The notes: generated from the sequence alone by a model not told the origin. Counted from the first letter of the stretch, positions 7,914 to 16,343 are shown. The stretch: DNA of 38,582 bases from Rhodospirillales bacterium (GCA_017304945.1 JAFKLG010000103.1:1-38582); one strand, 5' to 3'. Program-made: numbers and translations.

Positions 7914-8668
7914 GTCACGTCCTACGCACCGAGGGTCTCAACAAGCGGTTCGGCGGCATCGTCGTCTGCGACGACGTGAACCTCACCATCGCCGGCGGCG
8001 AGATCCTGGGACTGATCGGGCCGAACGGCGCCGGCAAGACGTCGCTGTTCAACCTCATTTCCGGCGTGCTGCGCCCGGATTCCGGGACCATCCGGCTGAA
8101 CGGCAAGGCGGTGAACGGTGAGCCGCTGTACCGCCGGGCGCGGCTGGGCGTGGCACGCACCTGGCAGCACATGCTGCTCTTCCGCAGCATGACGGTGATG
8201 GAGAACATGCTGGTCGCGCCGCGGCACTATCCCGGCGAGTCGATCCTGCGCGTCACCGTCGGTCGCGCTGGCGTCCGTTCGGCGGAGCGAACCGCCAGGG
8301 AACGTGCCCACGCGATCCTCGACCGGATGGCACTGGATGGCACCGCCGACATGCCGGTGACCGACCTTCCGTTCGGCCAGCAGAAGCTGATCGGCCTCGC
8401 CCGCGCCCTGATGAACGACGGTCCCCTGCTACTGCTGGATGAGCCGATGGCCGGCGTGGAAGGCGCGGCCTATGAGACGATGCAGCGCGTGGTGCGGCAG
8501 GAAGCCGAGTCCGGCCGCGCGATCTGCGTCGTCGAGCACAACGTCTCCTTCATCCGCGACCTGTGCTCACGCGCCGTGTTCATGATCAATGGCAGGATCC
8601 TGCAGGATGGTCCCGTGGAGGAGCTGATCAGCAGCACCACGCTGACCGAACTCTATTTCGGAGCCTGA
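7910..8668 (+). CDS. ABC transporter ATP-binding protein, LivG family
   Basis: A 252-residue ATPase. Walker A is GPNGAGKTS (residues 37-45), Walker B is LLLLDEPMAG, and the family's C-terminal VVEHNVSFIRDLCSRAVFMINGR block is present. The signature motif is unusual: LPFGQQKLIGLARAL in place of the common LSYGQQRRLEIARAL, so the serine of the LSGGQ loop is replaced by phenylalanine. LivG proteins often carry tyrosine here, so activity should be retained. It overlaps the preceding permease (ATGA) and is followed five bases later by the LivF-type partner with which it should dimerise. Confidence 0.93.
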   Translation: MSHVLRTEGLNKRFGGIVVCDDVNLTIAGGEILGLIGPNGAGKTSLFNLISGVLRPDSGTIRLNGKAVNGEPLYRRARLGVARTWQHMLLFRSMTVMENMLVAPRHYPGESILRVTVGRAGVRSAERTARERAHAILDRMALDGTADMPVTDLPFGQQKLIGLARALMNDGPLLLLDEPMAGVEGAAYETMQRVVRQEAESGRAICVVEHNVSFIRDLCSRAVFMINGRILQDGPVEELISSTTLTELYFGA

Positions 8669-8673
8669 CCGGC

Positions 8674-9357
8674 ATGCTTGCATTCTCGCGTGTCTCGGCC
8701 GGCTTCGACGGGGTGCCGGTGCTGCACGATATCAGCTTCGAAGTGCCGGAGGGTGAGACGGTGGCGCTGTTCGGCCATAACGGCGCGGGCAAGACCACGC
8801 TGCTGCGCTGCGCAGTCGGCGACGTCTCGGACATCACGGGCCACGTCTCCTACCGGCAGGAAGCGATCGCGCCCGGAGCCGTGTTCCGCAACACCCGCCG
8901 TGGGATCGGATTCGTGCCCCAGGGCCATAACGTGTTTCGCGACCTGACCGTGCGCCAGAACCTGACGATCGCCGGCCTGCATCAGGGGGACGCACAAGTC
9001 GAGGACATCTACCGCCAGTTCCCGATCCTGCACGAGCGCAGCGGACAACCGGCCGGGTCTCTCAGCGGCGGGCAGCAGCAGATCCTCGCGCTGGGCATGG
9101 CGCTGATGACACGGCCATCGATCCTGCTGCTGGATGAGCCGTCAACGGGTCTGGCGCCCATCATCGTACGCGACGTGATGAACAGCCTGGCGCGGATCAA
9201 CAAGGAGACCGGCACGACCGTGGTGATCGTGGAGCAGAATGTCCCCGCGACGCTGGCGATCGCCTCCCGCGCGCTGGTGCTGAAGGCGGGCCGACTCGTG
9301 TTCGATGGGTCCGCCCGCGCCCTGGAACGCAAGGAGAGTCTCTGGGCGCTCTTCTGA
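8674..9357 (+). CDS. ABC transporter ATP-binding protein, LivF family
   Basis: A 227-residue second ATPase. Walker A is GHNGAGKTT (residues 34-42), the signature is LSGGQQQILALGMALM, and Walker B is LLLDEPSTGLAP; the QGHNVFRDLTVRQNL Q-loop region is typical of LivF. It completes a full five-component importer. The downstream racemase-like gene begins only 21 bases after its stop, so importer and catabolic genes appear to share a transcript. Confidence 0.93.
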   Translation: MLAFSRVSAGFDGVPVLHDISFEVPEGETVALFGHNGAGKTTLLRCAVGDVSDITGHVSYRQEAIAPGAVFRNTRRGIGFVPQGHNVFRDLTVRQNLTIAGLHQGDAQVEDIYRQFPILHERSGQPAGSLSGGQQQILALGMALMTRPSILLLDEPSTGLAPIIVRDVMNSLARINKETGTTVVIVEQNVPATLAIASRALVLKAGRLVFDGSARALERKESLWALF

Positions 9358-9378
9358 CCCGGATCTGAGGACGCGATC

Positions 9379-10191
9379 ATGACCACGCGCATCTGGCACC
9401 AGAGCTTCACCGTGCTGCGGGACGTGCCGGGTTACGAGGCGGCGATGCGCTCGCATCTCGCCAGGGTGCTCCGGCCCGACACGGAAGTCGTGTTCCATGG
9501 CCAGGCCGAGGGAACGTATCCCGGAAACTATCCCGGCGACGACATCGGCTACGGCTACACATACTGGATGCACGGCAACCAGTGGATCGCTGCCGGGCGT
9601 GCGGCCGCGTCACAGGGGTTCGACGCCTATGCCATGTGCACGCTGCCCAATCCGATGTTGCGCGAAGCGCGATCCATGCTGGACATCCCCGTGATCGGCT
9701 TCGGCGAGACGTGCTTCCATCTCGCGACCATGTTCGGCCAGCGCTTCGCCGTGGTGCTGTTCATCGACCGCATGATCCCGCTCTACCGGGAGCAGATCCG
9801 AGGCTACGGACTCGAGGCGCGCTGCGCAGGGATCTTCGCCTCGGGTTTGCGCTTCGCCGACGTGCTTTCGGGTTTCGACGCGCCCTCGGCGGTGATCACC
9901 CGCTTCCAGGAGGTGGCGCGACGCATCATCGCGGAGACGGGTGCCGACGTGATCATCCCGGGCGAGGTGCCGCTCAATCTGTTGCTCGCGATCAACGGTG
10001 TGAACCGCGTGGACGACGTGCCGGTCCTCGACGGCCTGGCCAGCACGATGAAGATGGCGGAGTTGATGGTGGACCTCCATCGCGTCACCGGCATTCGCCA
10101 TAGTCGGCACGGCTGGGCCAACTCGGTCCCGAGCGACGGGCGTGTGGAGGAGGTGATGCGGTTTTATGGCGTGGATCGGCTGAGGTTCTGA
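9379..10191 (+). CDS. Asp/Glu/hydantoin racemase-superfamily protein lacking the second Cys
   Basis: A 270-residue protein with the two-domain Asp/Glu racemase-superfamily architecture. The first catalytic-cysteine strand is present (AYAMCTLPNP, C87), followed by the IPVIGFGE loop typical of hydantoin racemase-like members. The second strand, where a two-base racemase has LGCAGM, reads IIPGEVPLN, with E196 in place of the cysteine. A two-cysteine racemisation mechanism is therefore not supported; a one-cysteine isomerase or decarboxylase, or a hydrolytic use, is more likely (inference). It lies between the importer and an amidohydrolase and probably acts on the imported compound or a first intermediate. 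Start ATG 9379 has GAGGA upstream. Confidence 0.82.
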   Translation: MTTRIWHQSFTVLRDVPGYEAAMRSHLARVLRPDTEVVFHGQAEGTYPGNYPGDDIGYGYTYWMHGNQWIAAGRAAASQGFDAYAMCTLPNPMLREARSMLDIPVIGFGETCFHLATMFGQRFAVVLFIDRMIPLYREQIRGYGLEARCAGIFASGLRFADVLSGFDAPSAVITRFQEVARRIIAETGADVIIPGEVPLNLLLAINGVNRVDDVPVLDGLASTMKMAELMVDLHRVTGIRHSRHGWANSVPSDGRVEEVMRFYGVDRLRF

Positions 10192-10246
10192 GACGATTTG
10201 CGACAAGCCGTCGCCTGCGCAACACTCGCGGCGGGAGGAACCGGAC

Positions 10247-11290
10247 ATGAGCACCACCACGACCAGCGCGCAGAGCCACTACTTGCCGGTGCGCGACGAC
10301 TGGCTCGCGCGGCGCAGGGAAACGATCCTCGAGCCGGAGCTGCCGATCGTCGATCCGCACCACCATCTGTGGGAACGCCCTGACTGGGTGTACATGCTCG
10401 ACGACCTGCTCGCCGACATCAACAGCGGGCACAACATCGTCGCGACCGTGTTCGTGCAGTGCCGCGCCATGCATCGCGCCAGCGGCCCGGAAGAGATGAA
10501 GCCGGTCGGCGAGACCGAGTTCGTCAATGGCGTGGCGGCGATGAGCGCCTCGGGCGGCTACGGGCCCACCAAGATCTGCGCCGGCATCGTCGGTCACGCC
10601 GACCTACGGCTCGGGGCGCGCGTGCGTCCGGTGCTCGAGGCGCATTTGCGCGTCGGCGGTGATCGGTTCCGCGGCATTCGGCACATCACCGCCTGGGACG
10701 CCGATCCGGTGCTGCTGAACCCGGCCTACGCGCCGCCGCCGCGGGTGATGTACGACGCCACGTTCCGCGAAGGCTTCGCCCAGCTCGCCCCGCTCGGCCT
10801 CAGCTTCGACGCGTGGCTGTATCATCCGCAGATCGCCGACCTGACCGCGCTTGCCCGCGCCTTCCCCGACACCGCGATCTGCCTCGACCACGTGGGCGGT
10901 CCACTCGGCTTCGGCAGCTATGCCGGCAAGCGTGCCGAGGTGTTCCCGGTCTGGGCCGCGGCGATCAAGGAACTAGCGACCTGCCCGAACGTCGTCGTCA
11001 AGCTGGGCGGTCTCGCGATGCGCATCAACGGCTTCGACTTCCACGAGCAGGCGGATCCACCGAGTTCCGAGGCGCTTGCCGCGGCGTGGAAACCCTATGT
11101 CGAAACCTGCATCGAGGCCTTCGGCCCGAACCGCTGCATGTTCGAGAGCAACTTCCCGGTCGACAAGGGCTCCTATGGCTATGCGCCATTCTGGAACGCC
11201 TGCAAGATCCTGGCCCGCGGCGCCAGCGCGGACGAGAAGGCGGCGCTGTTCAGTGGCACCGCGACGCGCTTCTATCGCCTCGACCTCTGA
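10247..11290 (+). CDS. Amidohydrolase family 2 (COG3618-like) protein
   Basis: A 347-residue TIM-barrel hydrolase distinct from the one at the left edge. The metal motif is DPHHHLW (D36, H38, H40); later blocks are GIRHITAWD, ICLDHVGGPLG and FESNFPVDKGSYGY, the last supplying the terminal aspartate. This pattern is that of lactone or dicarboxylate hydrolases of the COG3618 type. No signal peptide. It follows the racemase-like gene and precedes an MBL-fold hydrolase 13 bases on, with GGGAGG before its ATG, so the cluster has two amidohydrolases and one metallo-lactamase-fold enzyme for successive hydrolytic steps. Substrate unknown. Confidence 0.92.
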   Translation: MSTTTTSAQSHYLPVRDDWLARRRETILEPELPIVDPHHHLWERPDWVYMLDDLLADINSGHNIVATVFVQCRAMHRASGPEEMKPVGETEFVNGVAAMSASGGYGPTKICAGIVGHADLRLGARVRPVLEAHLRVGGDRFRGIRHITAWDADPVLLNPAYAPPPRVMYDATFREGFAQLAPLGLSFDAWLYHPQIADLTALARAFPDTAICLDHVGGPLGFGSYAGKRAEVFPVWAAAIKELATCPNVVVKLGGLAMRINGFDFHEQADPPSSEALAAAWKPYVETCIEAFGPNRCMFESNFPVDKGSYGYAPFWNACKILARGASADEKAALFSGTATRFYRLDL

Positions 11291-11303
11291 CCGGAGCCAC
11301 TCC

Positions 11304-12173
11304 ATGCAAACCGTGACAATCGGCGACGTCACCATCACCAGCCTGATCGAGCGGGACGGTGCGTGGCGCAAGCCTGCCGACATGTTCCCCGCCTATGACG
11401 AGGCCGTGGCCGAACGTCATCTGGCGACGCTCGATCCCGTCGTGTTCGACAAGGCCACCGGGCGGATGGTGATCACCTACCAGACCTTCGTCGTGCGATC
11501 GCCGCATCACACGATCCTGGTGGACACCTGCACCGGGGAGGACAAGGGTTATCCCGCGCCGATGGATTTCCCGAAGCAGCGCTGGCTCGACGAGTTCCAC
11601 GCCGCCGGCCTGACCTTCGAGTCGATCGACTACGTGTTCTGCACCCATCTGCACATCGACCATTGCGGCTGGAACACGGTGCTGCGTGACGGGCGCTGGG
11701 TGCCGACCTTTCCGCGCGCGAAATACGTCTTCCACAAGCGCGAATACGCGGCATGGGAAGCGGCGACGAAGCGGGGCGATAACCCGCCCGGCAATGTCTG
11801 GCGCTACAACTGCCTGCCGATCGTGGAAGCCGGCCAGGCGCTGCTCGTGGATGACGACTACATGCTCGACGACATGGTCTGGCTGACGCCGACCCCTGGC
11901 CATGCGCCGTGCCATTGCTGCGTCAACATCAAGTCGGGCGGGCAGCGCGCGGTCGTCACCGGCGACCTGATGCACCACGCGCTGCAGATCCGCGAGCCGG
12001 ACTGGTCGACGATCTTCGACTGGGACGCGAAGGAAGGCATCGCGTCGCGCCGGCGCTTCTTCGGAGAGGTCGCCGGAACCGACACGCTGGTGCTGCCGGT
12101 GCACTTCCCGCATCCGACGGTCGGCCGGATCGAGGTGGATCAGGCGGGCTTCGACTGGCGTTTCGTGCGCTGA
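11304..12173 (+). CDS. MBL-fold metallo-hydrolase
   Basis: A 289-residue metallo-beta-lactamase-fold hydrolase without signal peptide. The dinuclear metal motif is THLHIDHCGWN (H115, H117, D119, H120), followed by TPGHAPCHC (H200) and VTGDLMHH (D221), the ligand order seen in lactonases and methyl-parathion-hydrolase-like enzymes. The start at 11304 is set by GGAGCC upstream and by the MQTVTIGDVTITSLIERDG opening normal for the family; a longer frame upstream shadows the amidohydrolase gene. It is the last gene of the importer/catabolic operon and is followed by a GC hairpin. It may open a lactone or cyclic ester generated by its neighbours (inference). Confidence 0.93.
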   Translation: MQTVTIGDVTITSLIERDGAWRKPADMFPAYDEAVAERHLATLDPVVFDKATGRMVITYQTFVVRSPHHTILVDTCTGEDKGYPAPMDFPKQRWLDEFHAAGLTFESIDYVFCTHLHIDHCGWNTVLRDGRWVPTFPRAKYVFHKREYAAWEAATKRGDNPPGNVWRYNCLPIVEAGQALLVDDDYMLDDMVWLTPTPGHAPCHCCVNIKSGGQRAVVTGDLMHHALQIREPDWSTIFDWDAKEGIASRRRFFGEVAGTDTLVLPVHFPHPTVGRIEVDQAGFDWRFVR

Positions 12174-12178
12174 CCGGC

Positions 12179-12197
12179 GGCGGCCTGGGGCCGCCTT
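12179..12197 (+). terminator. GC-rich hairpin after the catabolic operon
   Basis: GGCGGCC and GGCCGCC form a perfect 7-bp stem around a TGG loop, five bases after the MBL hydrolase stop. Only two T residues follow, so it is a weak intrinsic terminator at best, but its position fits the end of the operon. Confidence 0.5.
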
Positions 12198-12329
12198 CGA
12201 CCGTCGCGCCCGTCTGACGCCGATCGCGTGTGCTACGCCTACAGGCGCGCATGCCGATCGCCGCCAGCAGTGGCGTGGACAGGACCGGCACGTCACAGCA
12301 CGATGTGGCGGGTCAAGTCGAGGCGAACG

Positions 12330-13118
12330 ATGGCAAGCCGGATCGGAATCGTGGGTGTCGCCGGCCGCATGGGCCGGCTGCTGGTGGAGGAGGTGGACGC
12401 CGCCGGCGCCACCCTCGCGGGGGGCTGCCTGCGGGCCGGAAGTTCCGCGACCGCACCCCAGGGCGTGACGCTCTTTCCGGATCTTCCTGCGCTCGCCGCC
12501 GCCTCCGATGTGGTGATCGACTTCACCAACGCCGCCGCCGTCCAGGGCAACGCCGCGGCCCTGGCGGCAGCCGGCACGCCCTGGATCCTCGGCACCTCGG
12601 GCCTGTCGGCAGCGGACGAGGCGGCGGTCGCCCGCGCGGCCGAACGCATCACCGTGGTCTACGCCGCCAATTTCTCGGCCGGCGTGAACCTCGTGCTCGC
12701 CCTGGCGGAGCGGATGGGCGCGGCGCTGCCGGCCGAATCCTACGACGCCGAGATCGTGGAAATGCATCACCGCCAGAAGGTCGACGCCCCGTCCGGCACC
12801 GCGATCGGCATGGGGCGGGCGGTCGCCAAGGGCCGCGGCACCACGCTCGAGGCAGTGATGGAAAGCGGCCGCCACGGTCATACCGGTCCGCGCAAGACGG
12901 GCGCGATCGGGTTCGCGGCCTTGCGCGGCGGCCAGGTGGTCGGTGAGCACACGTTGATATTTGCATCCGGGACCGAACACATCGCGTTGACGCATCGCGC
13001 CTTCGATCGGCGGGCATTCGCCACCGGCGCGGTGCGCGCCGCGCTCTGGGCCGTGTCTCGTCCGCCTGGGCTTTATTCAATGATGAACGTGCTTGGAATG
13101 ACAGATTCGGGAGAATAA
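12330..13118 (+). CDS. dapB: 4-hydroxy-tetrahydrodipicolinate reductase
   Basis: A 262-residue NAD(P)H-dependent reductase of the diaminopimelate/lysine pathway, making tetrahydrodipicolinate. The dinucleotide loop GVAGRMGR lies at residues 9-16; the catalytic block EMHHRQKVDAPSGTA contains H146 and K150, equivalent to the His/Lys pair of the E. coli enzyme; the C-terminal GEHTLIFASGTEHIALTHRA segment is diagnostic. Start 12330 is preferred because GAGGCGA lies just upstream; an in-frame ATG at 12303 is less well placed. metK follows after 123 bases that contain a structured leader, so whether the two are co-transcribed is open. Confidence 0.95.
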   Translation: MASRIGIVGVAGRMGRLLVEEVDAAGATLAGGCLRAGSSATAPQGVTLFPDLPALAAASDVVIDFTNAAAVQGNAAALAAAGTPWILGTSGLSAADEAAVARAAERITVVYAANFSAGVNLVLALAERMGAALPAESYDAEIVEMHHRQKVDAPSGTAIGMGRAVAKGRGTTLEAVMESGRHGHTGPRKTGAIGFAALRGGQVVGEHTLIFASGTEHIALTHRAFDRRAFATGAVRAALWAVSRPPGLYSMMNVLGMTDSGE

Positions 13119-13167
13119 TCGCCTCCGAAACGTCAGACTTGACCCTCTCGCCCCTTTCGGCCACACA

Positions 13168-13208
13168 GCGGCAACCCGGTATTCCGCCGGGCTTCCGGGC
13201 TGTTGCCG
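13168..13208 (+). promoter_or_regulatory. Structured metK leader with alternative stems
   Basis: CGGCAAC (13169-13175) pairs perfectly with GTTGCCG (13202-13208), enclosing a CCCGG segment (13175-13179) that can pair with either of two downstream CCGGG segments (13187-13191 or 13195-13199). The structure lies 33 bases upstream of the metK start. Mutually exclusive inner stems resemble a regulatory leader, and S-adenosylmethionine synthetase genes are often controlled by riboswitches, but I cannot match this to any SAM or SAH riboswitch consensus I know. It could also be a terminator remnant for dapB. Confidence 0.4.
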
Positions 13209-13241
13209 GCCGCAACCCTCCGCGACGTGAGAGAAGAACGT

Positions 13242-14429
13242 ATGCGCGATACGGGCGATTACCTGTTTACGTCTGAGTCGGTTTCCGAGGGTCACCCCGA
13301 TAAAGTGGCCGACCGGCTGAGCGACACGGTCCTGGATGCGTTTCTGGCCGCCGACCCGTATGCGCGCGTTGCCTGCGAGACGCTGGTGACCACCAACCGG
13401 GTGATCCTGGCCGGCGAAACGCGCGGCCCCGACACGATCAGCCACGAATACCTCGCGCATCTGGCGCGGCTGGCGATCCGTGACATCGGCTACGACCAGG
13501 ACGGCTTCTCCTGGAAGACGGCCGACATCGCGGTGCACCTGCACTCCCAGTCCGCCGACATCGCGGTGGGCGTGGACGCTGCCGGCAACAAGGACGAGGG
13601 CGCCGGCGACCAGGGCATCATGTTCGGCTATGCCTGCCGCGAGACGCCCACGCTGATGCCGGCGCCGCTCTATTATGCGCACGAGATCCTGCGCCGCATC
13701 CGCGACCTGCGCCATGTCGGCGACAAGGCCGTCGCCGGGCTGCTTCCCGATGCCAAGAGCCAGGTCACCCTGCGCTACGTCGACGGCAAGCCGGTCGGCG
13801 CCACCGCGATCGTGCTGTCCACCCAGCATGTCGAGGGAATGGAGCAGGCCGAGATCAAGCGCCTGCTCTGGCCGCTGGTCGAGAGCACCCTGCCCAAGGG
13901 CTGGATGTGCCCCGAGGCGGAATTCCACGTGAACCCGACCGGCAAGTTCGTGATCGGCGGGCCGGACGGCGATTGCGGCCTGACCGGGCGCAAGATCATC
14001 GTCGACACCTATGGTGGCGCGGCCCCGCATGGCGGCGGCGCGTTCAGCGGCAAGGACCCGACCAAGGTCGATCGCTCCGCCGCCTATGCCTGCCGCTATC
14101 TGGCCAAGAACGTGGTGGCGTCCGGCCTCGCCGATCGCTGCACGCTGCAGATCAGCTACGCGATCGGCGTCTCCCGCCCGCTGTCGGTCTATGTCGACCT
14201 GCACGGCACCGGCAAGGACGTGGACGAGGCGAAGCTGGAGAAGGTGCTGCGCGACCTGATGAACCTGTCGCCGCGTGGCATCCGGGAGCACCTGCACCTG
14301 AACCGCCCGATCTACGTGCCGACCTCCGCCTACGGGCATTTCGGCCGCACGCCGGACGAGGAGAAGGGCACCTTCACGTGGGAGCGCACCGATCTGGGGC
14401 CGGCGCTGAAGGCGGCGTTCGGCCGCTGA
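13242..14429 (+). CDS. metK: S-adenosylmethionine synthetase
   Basis: A 395-residue enzyme that makes S-adenosylmethionine from ATP and methionine. The N-terminal FTSESVSEGHPDKVADRLSD, the GAGDQGIMFGYA ATP-binding motif and the C-terminal GGAAPHGGGAFSGKDPTKVD P-loop-like block are all intact, and length is normal. Start ATG 13242 has GAGAAGAA upstream; the frame extends back through the leader but lacks a better start. The stop codon overlaps the apparent CTG start of trmB, so the methyl-donor synthase and a methyltransferase that uses its product are translationally linked. Confidence 0.97.
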   Translation: MRDTGDYLFTSESVSEGHPDKVADRLSDTVLDAFLAADPYARVACETLVTTNRVILAGETRGPDTISHEYLAHLARLAIRDIGYDQDGFSWKTADIAVHLHSQSADIAVGVDAAGNKDEGAGDQGIMFGYACRETPTLMPAPLYYAHEILRRIRDLRHVGDKAVAGLLPDAKSQVTLRYVDGKPVGATAIVLSTQHVEGMEQAEIKRLLWPLVESTLPKGWMCPEAEFHVNPTGKFVIGGPDGDCGLTGRKIIVDTYGGAAPHGGGAFSGKDPTKVDRSAAYACRYLAKNVVASGLADRCTLQISYAIGVSRPLSVYVDLHGTGKDVDEAKLEKVLRDLMNLSPRGIREHLHLNRPIYVPTSAYGHFGRTPDEEKGTFTWERTDLGPALKAAFGR

Positions 14430-15142
14430 GCGAAGCTGCGCGGGCGGCGGTCAAACCGCCGCCGGACCGGCTCTACGGGCGCAGCCGCGGACACAAGCTG
14501 CGCCCGCGACAGGAGGATCTGCTGCGGCTCACCCTGCCGCGGCTTCGCCTCCCTCCCGATCAGGCCGCCGACCCGCGTGCCGCCTTCCCCGCCGGCCTTG
14601 CCGAACTCTGGCTGGAGGTGGGGTTCGGCGGCGGCGAACACGCGCTCGCCCAGGTGGCGGCGCATCCCGAAGTCGGGCTGATCGCCTGCGAGGTGTTCGA
14701 GAACGGCATCTGTTCCCTGCTCTCCCGCCTGGTGCCGGAAGGCGCGGAGGCGACAGCGCCGCTGCCGCCCACGCTGCGCCTCTGGCCGGACGACGCGCGG
14801 ACGCTGCTGCGGGCGCTGCCGGATGGCAGCCTCGACCGGCTCTTCCTGCTGTTTCCCGATCCATGGCCGAAGACACGCCATGCCAAGCGGCGCTTCGTGC
14901 ATCCGGCGATGCTGCCGCTCGTTGCCCGCGTGCTGAAGCCGAACGCGGTGTGGCGGGTGGCCAGCGACGACCCAACCTACCAGGCTTGGGTCTCCGAGGT
15001 GATGTCGGCGCAGGACCTGTTCATCGCGCCGGCGCCCGCAACCGCGCGGCCGGAGGGGTGGCCGCCGACGCGATATGAGGCGAAGGCGCTGCGGGCCGGC
15101 CGGCACCCGCTCTACTGGACGTTCATCCGCCGCGCTGGTTGA
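14426..15142 (+). CDS. trmB: tRNA (guanine-N7)-methyltransferase
   Basis: About 238 residues; methylates G46 of tRNA using S-adenosylmethionine. The SAM-binding strand EVGFGGGEH and the diagnostic LFPDPWPKTRHAKRR block are present, and the N-terminal RLYGRSRGHKLRPRQ matches the family. No ATG or TTG exists near the expected N-terminus. The frame offers CTG at 14426, overlapping the metK TGA, or GTG at 14378, which would extend 52 bases into metK. The CTG is taken because it gives the usual short N-terminus and a stop-start overlap like other pairs here, but the exact start is uncertain. The gene ends 27 bases from the convergent acyltransferase gene, with a short GCGGC/GCCGC hairpin (15146-15161) between. 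Confidence 0.92.
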   Translation: MSEAARAAVKPPPDRLYGRSRGHKLRPRQEDLLRLTLPRLRLPPDQAADPRAAFPAGLAELWLEVGFGGGEHALAQVAAHPEVGLIACEVFENGICSLLSRLVPEGAEATAPLPPTLRLWPDDARTLLRALPDGSLDRLFLLFPDPWPKTRHAKRRFVHPAMLPLVARVLKPNAVWRVASDDPTYQAWVSEVMSAQDLFIAPAPATARPEGWPPTRYEAKALRAGRHPLYWTFIRRAG

Positions 15143-15169
15143 CCTGCGGCCCGCGAGCCGCGGCGCCGA

Positions 15170-16303
15170 TCAGCCACCGGCTTCCGCGAGGTGCGGCGCA
15201 GGGCGGGGGCGGAGGCGGCGTGCCAACGCGTGGCCCCAGCGCATGGCGGGGTCCTCCACGTGCCGGTGCAGCAGGGCGGCGGCCGCGAGCGGCAGCCCGA
15301 TCGAGAGCGGCACCCAGAACAGCCCGAACACCAACGCGTCGCCATTGGCGAGCCGACCCAGCACGAAGCCCAGTGGTTTCTGGATCGGTTCGTTCACGAG
15401 ATAGAGCGGGTAGGAGACGGCGCCGCACCACAGCAGCGGGCGGGCCCGTAGGAAGCGCGCGAGCCACGCACCCGCCGCTCCGAGCTGGGCGCGTTCGGCG
15501 CCGAGGCACAATGTCCAGGCGAGCGGGACCAGCAGCTTGTCGAGGCCGCCCTGGGCGGCGATCAGTCCCAGCACGGCGCCGAGGATCGGCAGGTACGGCC
15601 GGACCTGCCCCTGCAACAGCGCGGCGCTGGCGATCCCCAGCGCGAAGTAATGCGCCTTGAGCGGCAGGAACGCGCGGCTGAACTCCCACGCCGGCGGCGC
15701 GGCCGCCTGCCAGGCCGCCCCGGCAGCGGCAAGGGCGAGGAACCCCAGCGCCAGCAGCGGCAACAGATCGCGCCGGTCGGGCCGCAGCCAGCGGCCGGCC
15801 AGCAGGACCAGCACATAGAACTGCCATTCCGTGGACAGGCTCCAGGCCGCGCCGAGGAAGCTCACCCAGACATCGGGCAGCAGCCCGGTCGGGAACAACC
15901 CGTGCGTCATGGTGAGATGCGCGAGCAGCTCCGGCCCCCAATGCGCCGGCCAGCCTTGCGACCAGATGCCGCGCGCCTGGCTCTCCGGCCCGATCCAGGG
16001 CAAGGCGGCGAAATCCGCCGGCACGAGCTGGACCGGTACGGCGACCGCGAGCACGAGCAGGTAGGCGGGGAAGATGCGCGTCGCCCGCGCCACCAGGAAC
16101 GGGCGGGATGCCCAGCCGAAGCTCTGCAGCGAGCGCGGTATGACGAGGCCGCTCAGGATGAAGAACATGTCGACCGCGGCGCCGCCATGCGACAGTGGCT
16201 GGGTGAGCCAGGCCGGGAGCGCCGCGAACGGGGCCATGTGACTGAGCATCACATACACCGCGAGGAGTCCGCGCACCCCATCCAGGCATTCGAGCCGCCG
16301 CAT
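15170..16303 (-). CDS. Acyltransferase family 3 (OafA-like) membrane protein
   Basis: A 377-residue multi-pass inner-membrane acyltransferase that would transfer acetyl or similar groups to extracytoplasmic sugars (lipopolysaccharide, exopolysaccharide or related glycans). It starts RRLECLDGVRGLLAVYVMLSHMAPF, the normal opening with the TM1 histidine, followed by AAVDMFFILSGLVI and ARATRIFPAYLLVL, then about nine further hydrophobic segments. Start 16303 gives the canonical N-terminus; the longer in-frame start at 16384 would overlap the rimP promoter region. It is an isolated left-facing gene between trmB and rimP, so its target is not indicated by neighbours. Confidence 0.9.
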   Translation of the reverse strand: MRRLECLDGVRGLLAVYVMLSHMAPFAALPAWLTQPLSHGGAAVDMFFILSGLVIPRSLQSFGWASRPFLVARATRIFPAYLLVLAVAVPVQLVPADFAALPWIGPESQARGIWSQGWPAHWGPELLAHLTMTHGLFPTGLLPDVWVSFLGAAWSLSTEWQFYVLVLLAGRWLRPDRRDLLPLLALGFLALAAAGAAWQAAAPPAWEFSRAFLPLKAHYFALGIASAALLQGQVRPYLPILGAVLGLIAAQGGLDKLLVPLAWTLCLGAERAQLGAAGAWLARFLRARPLLWCGAVSYPLYLVNEPIQKPLGFVLGRLANGDALVFGLFWVPLSIGLPLAAAALLHRHVEDPAMRWGHALARRLRPRPAPHLAEAGG

Positions 16304-16343
16304 GCGGGCACCATGCCGGGGAATGCTTAACAAGCTGCGAACC

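Noticed and set aside
13119..13241. Known SAM-II or SAH riboswitch before metK
   Set aside because: I could not place the conserved core sequences of these classes; reported as an unclassified structured leader.
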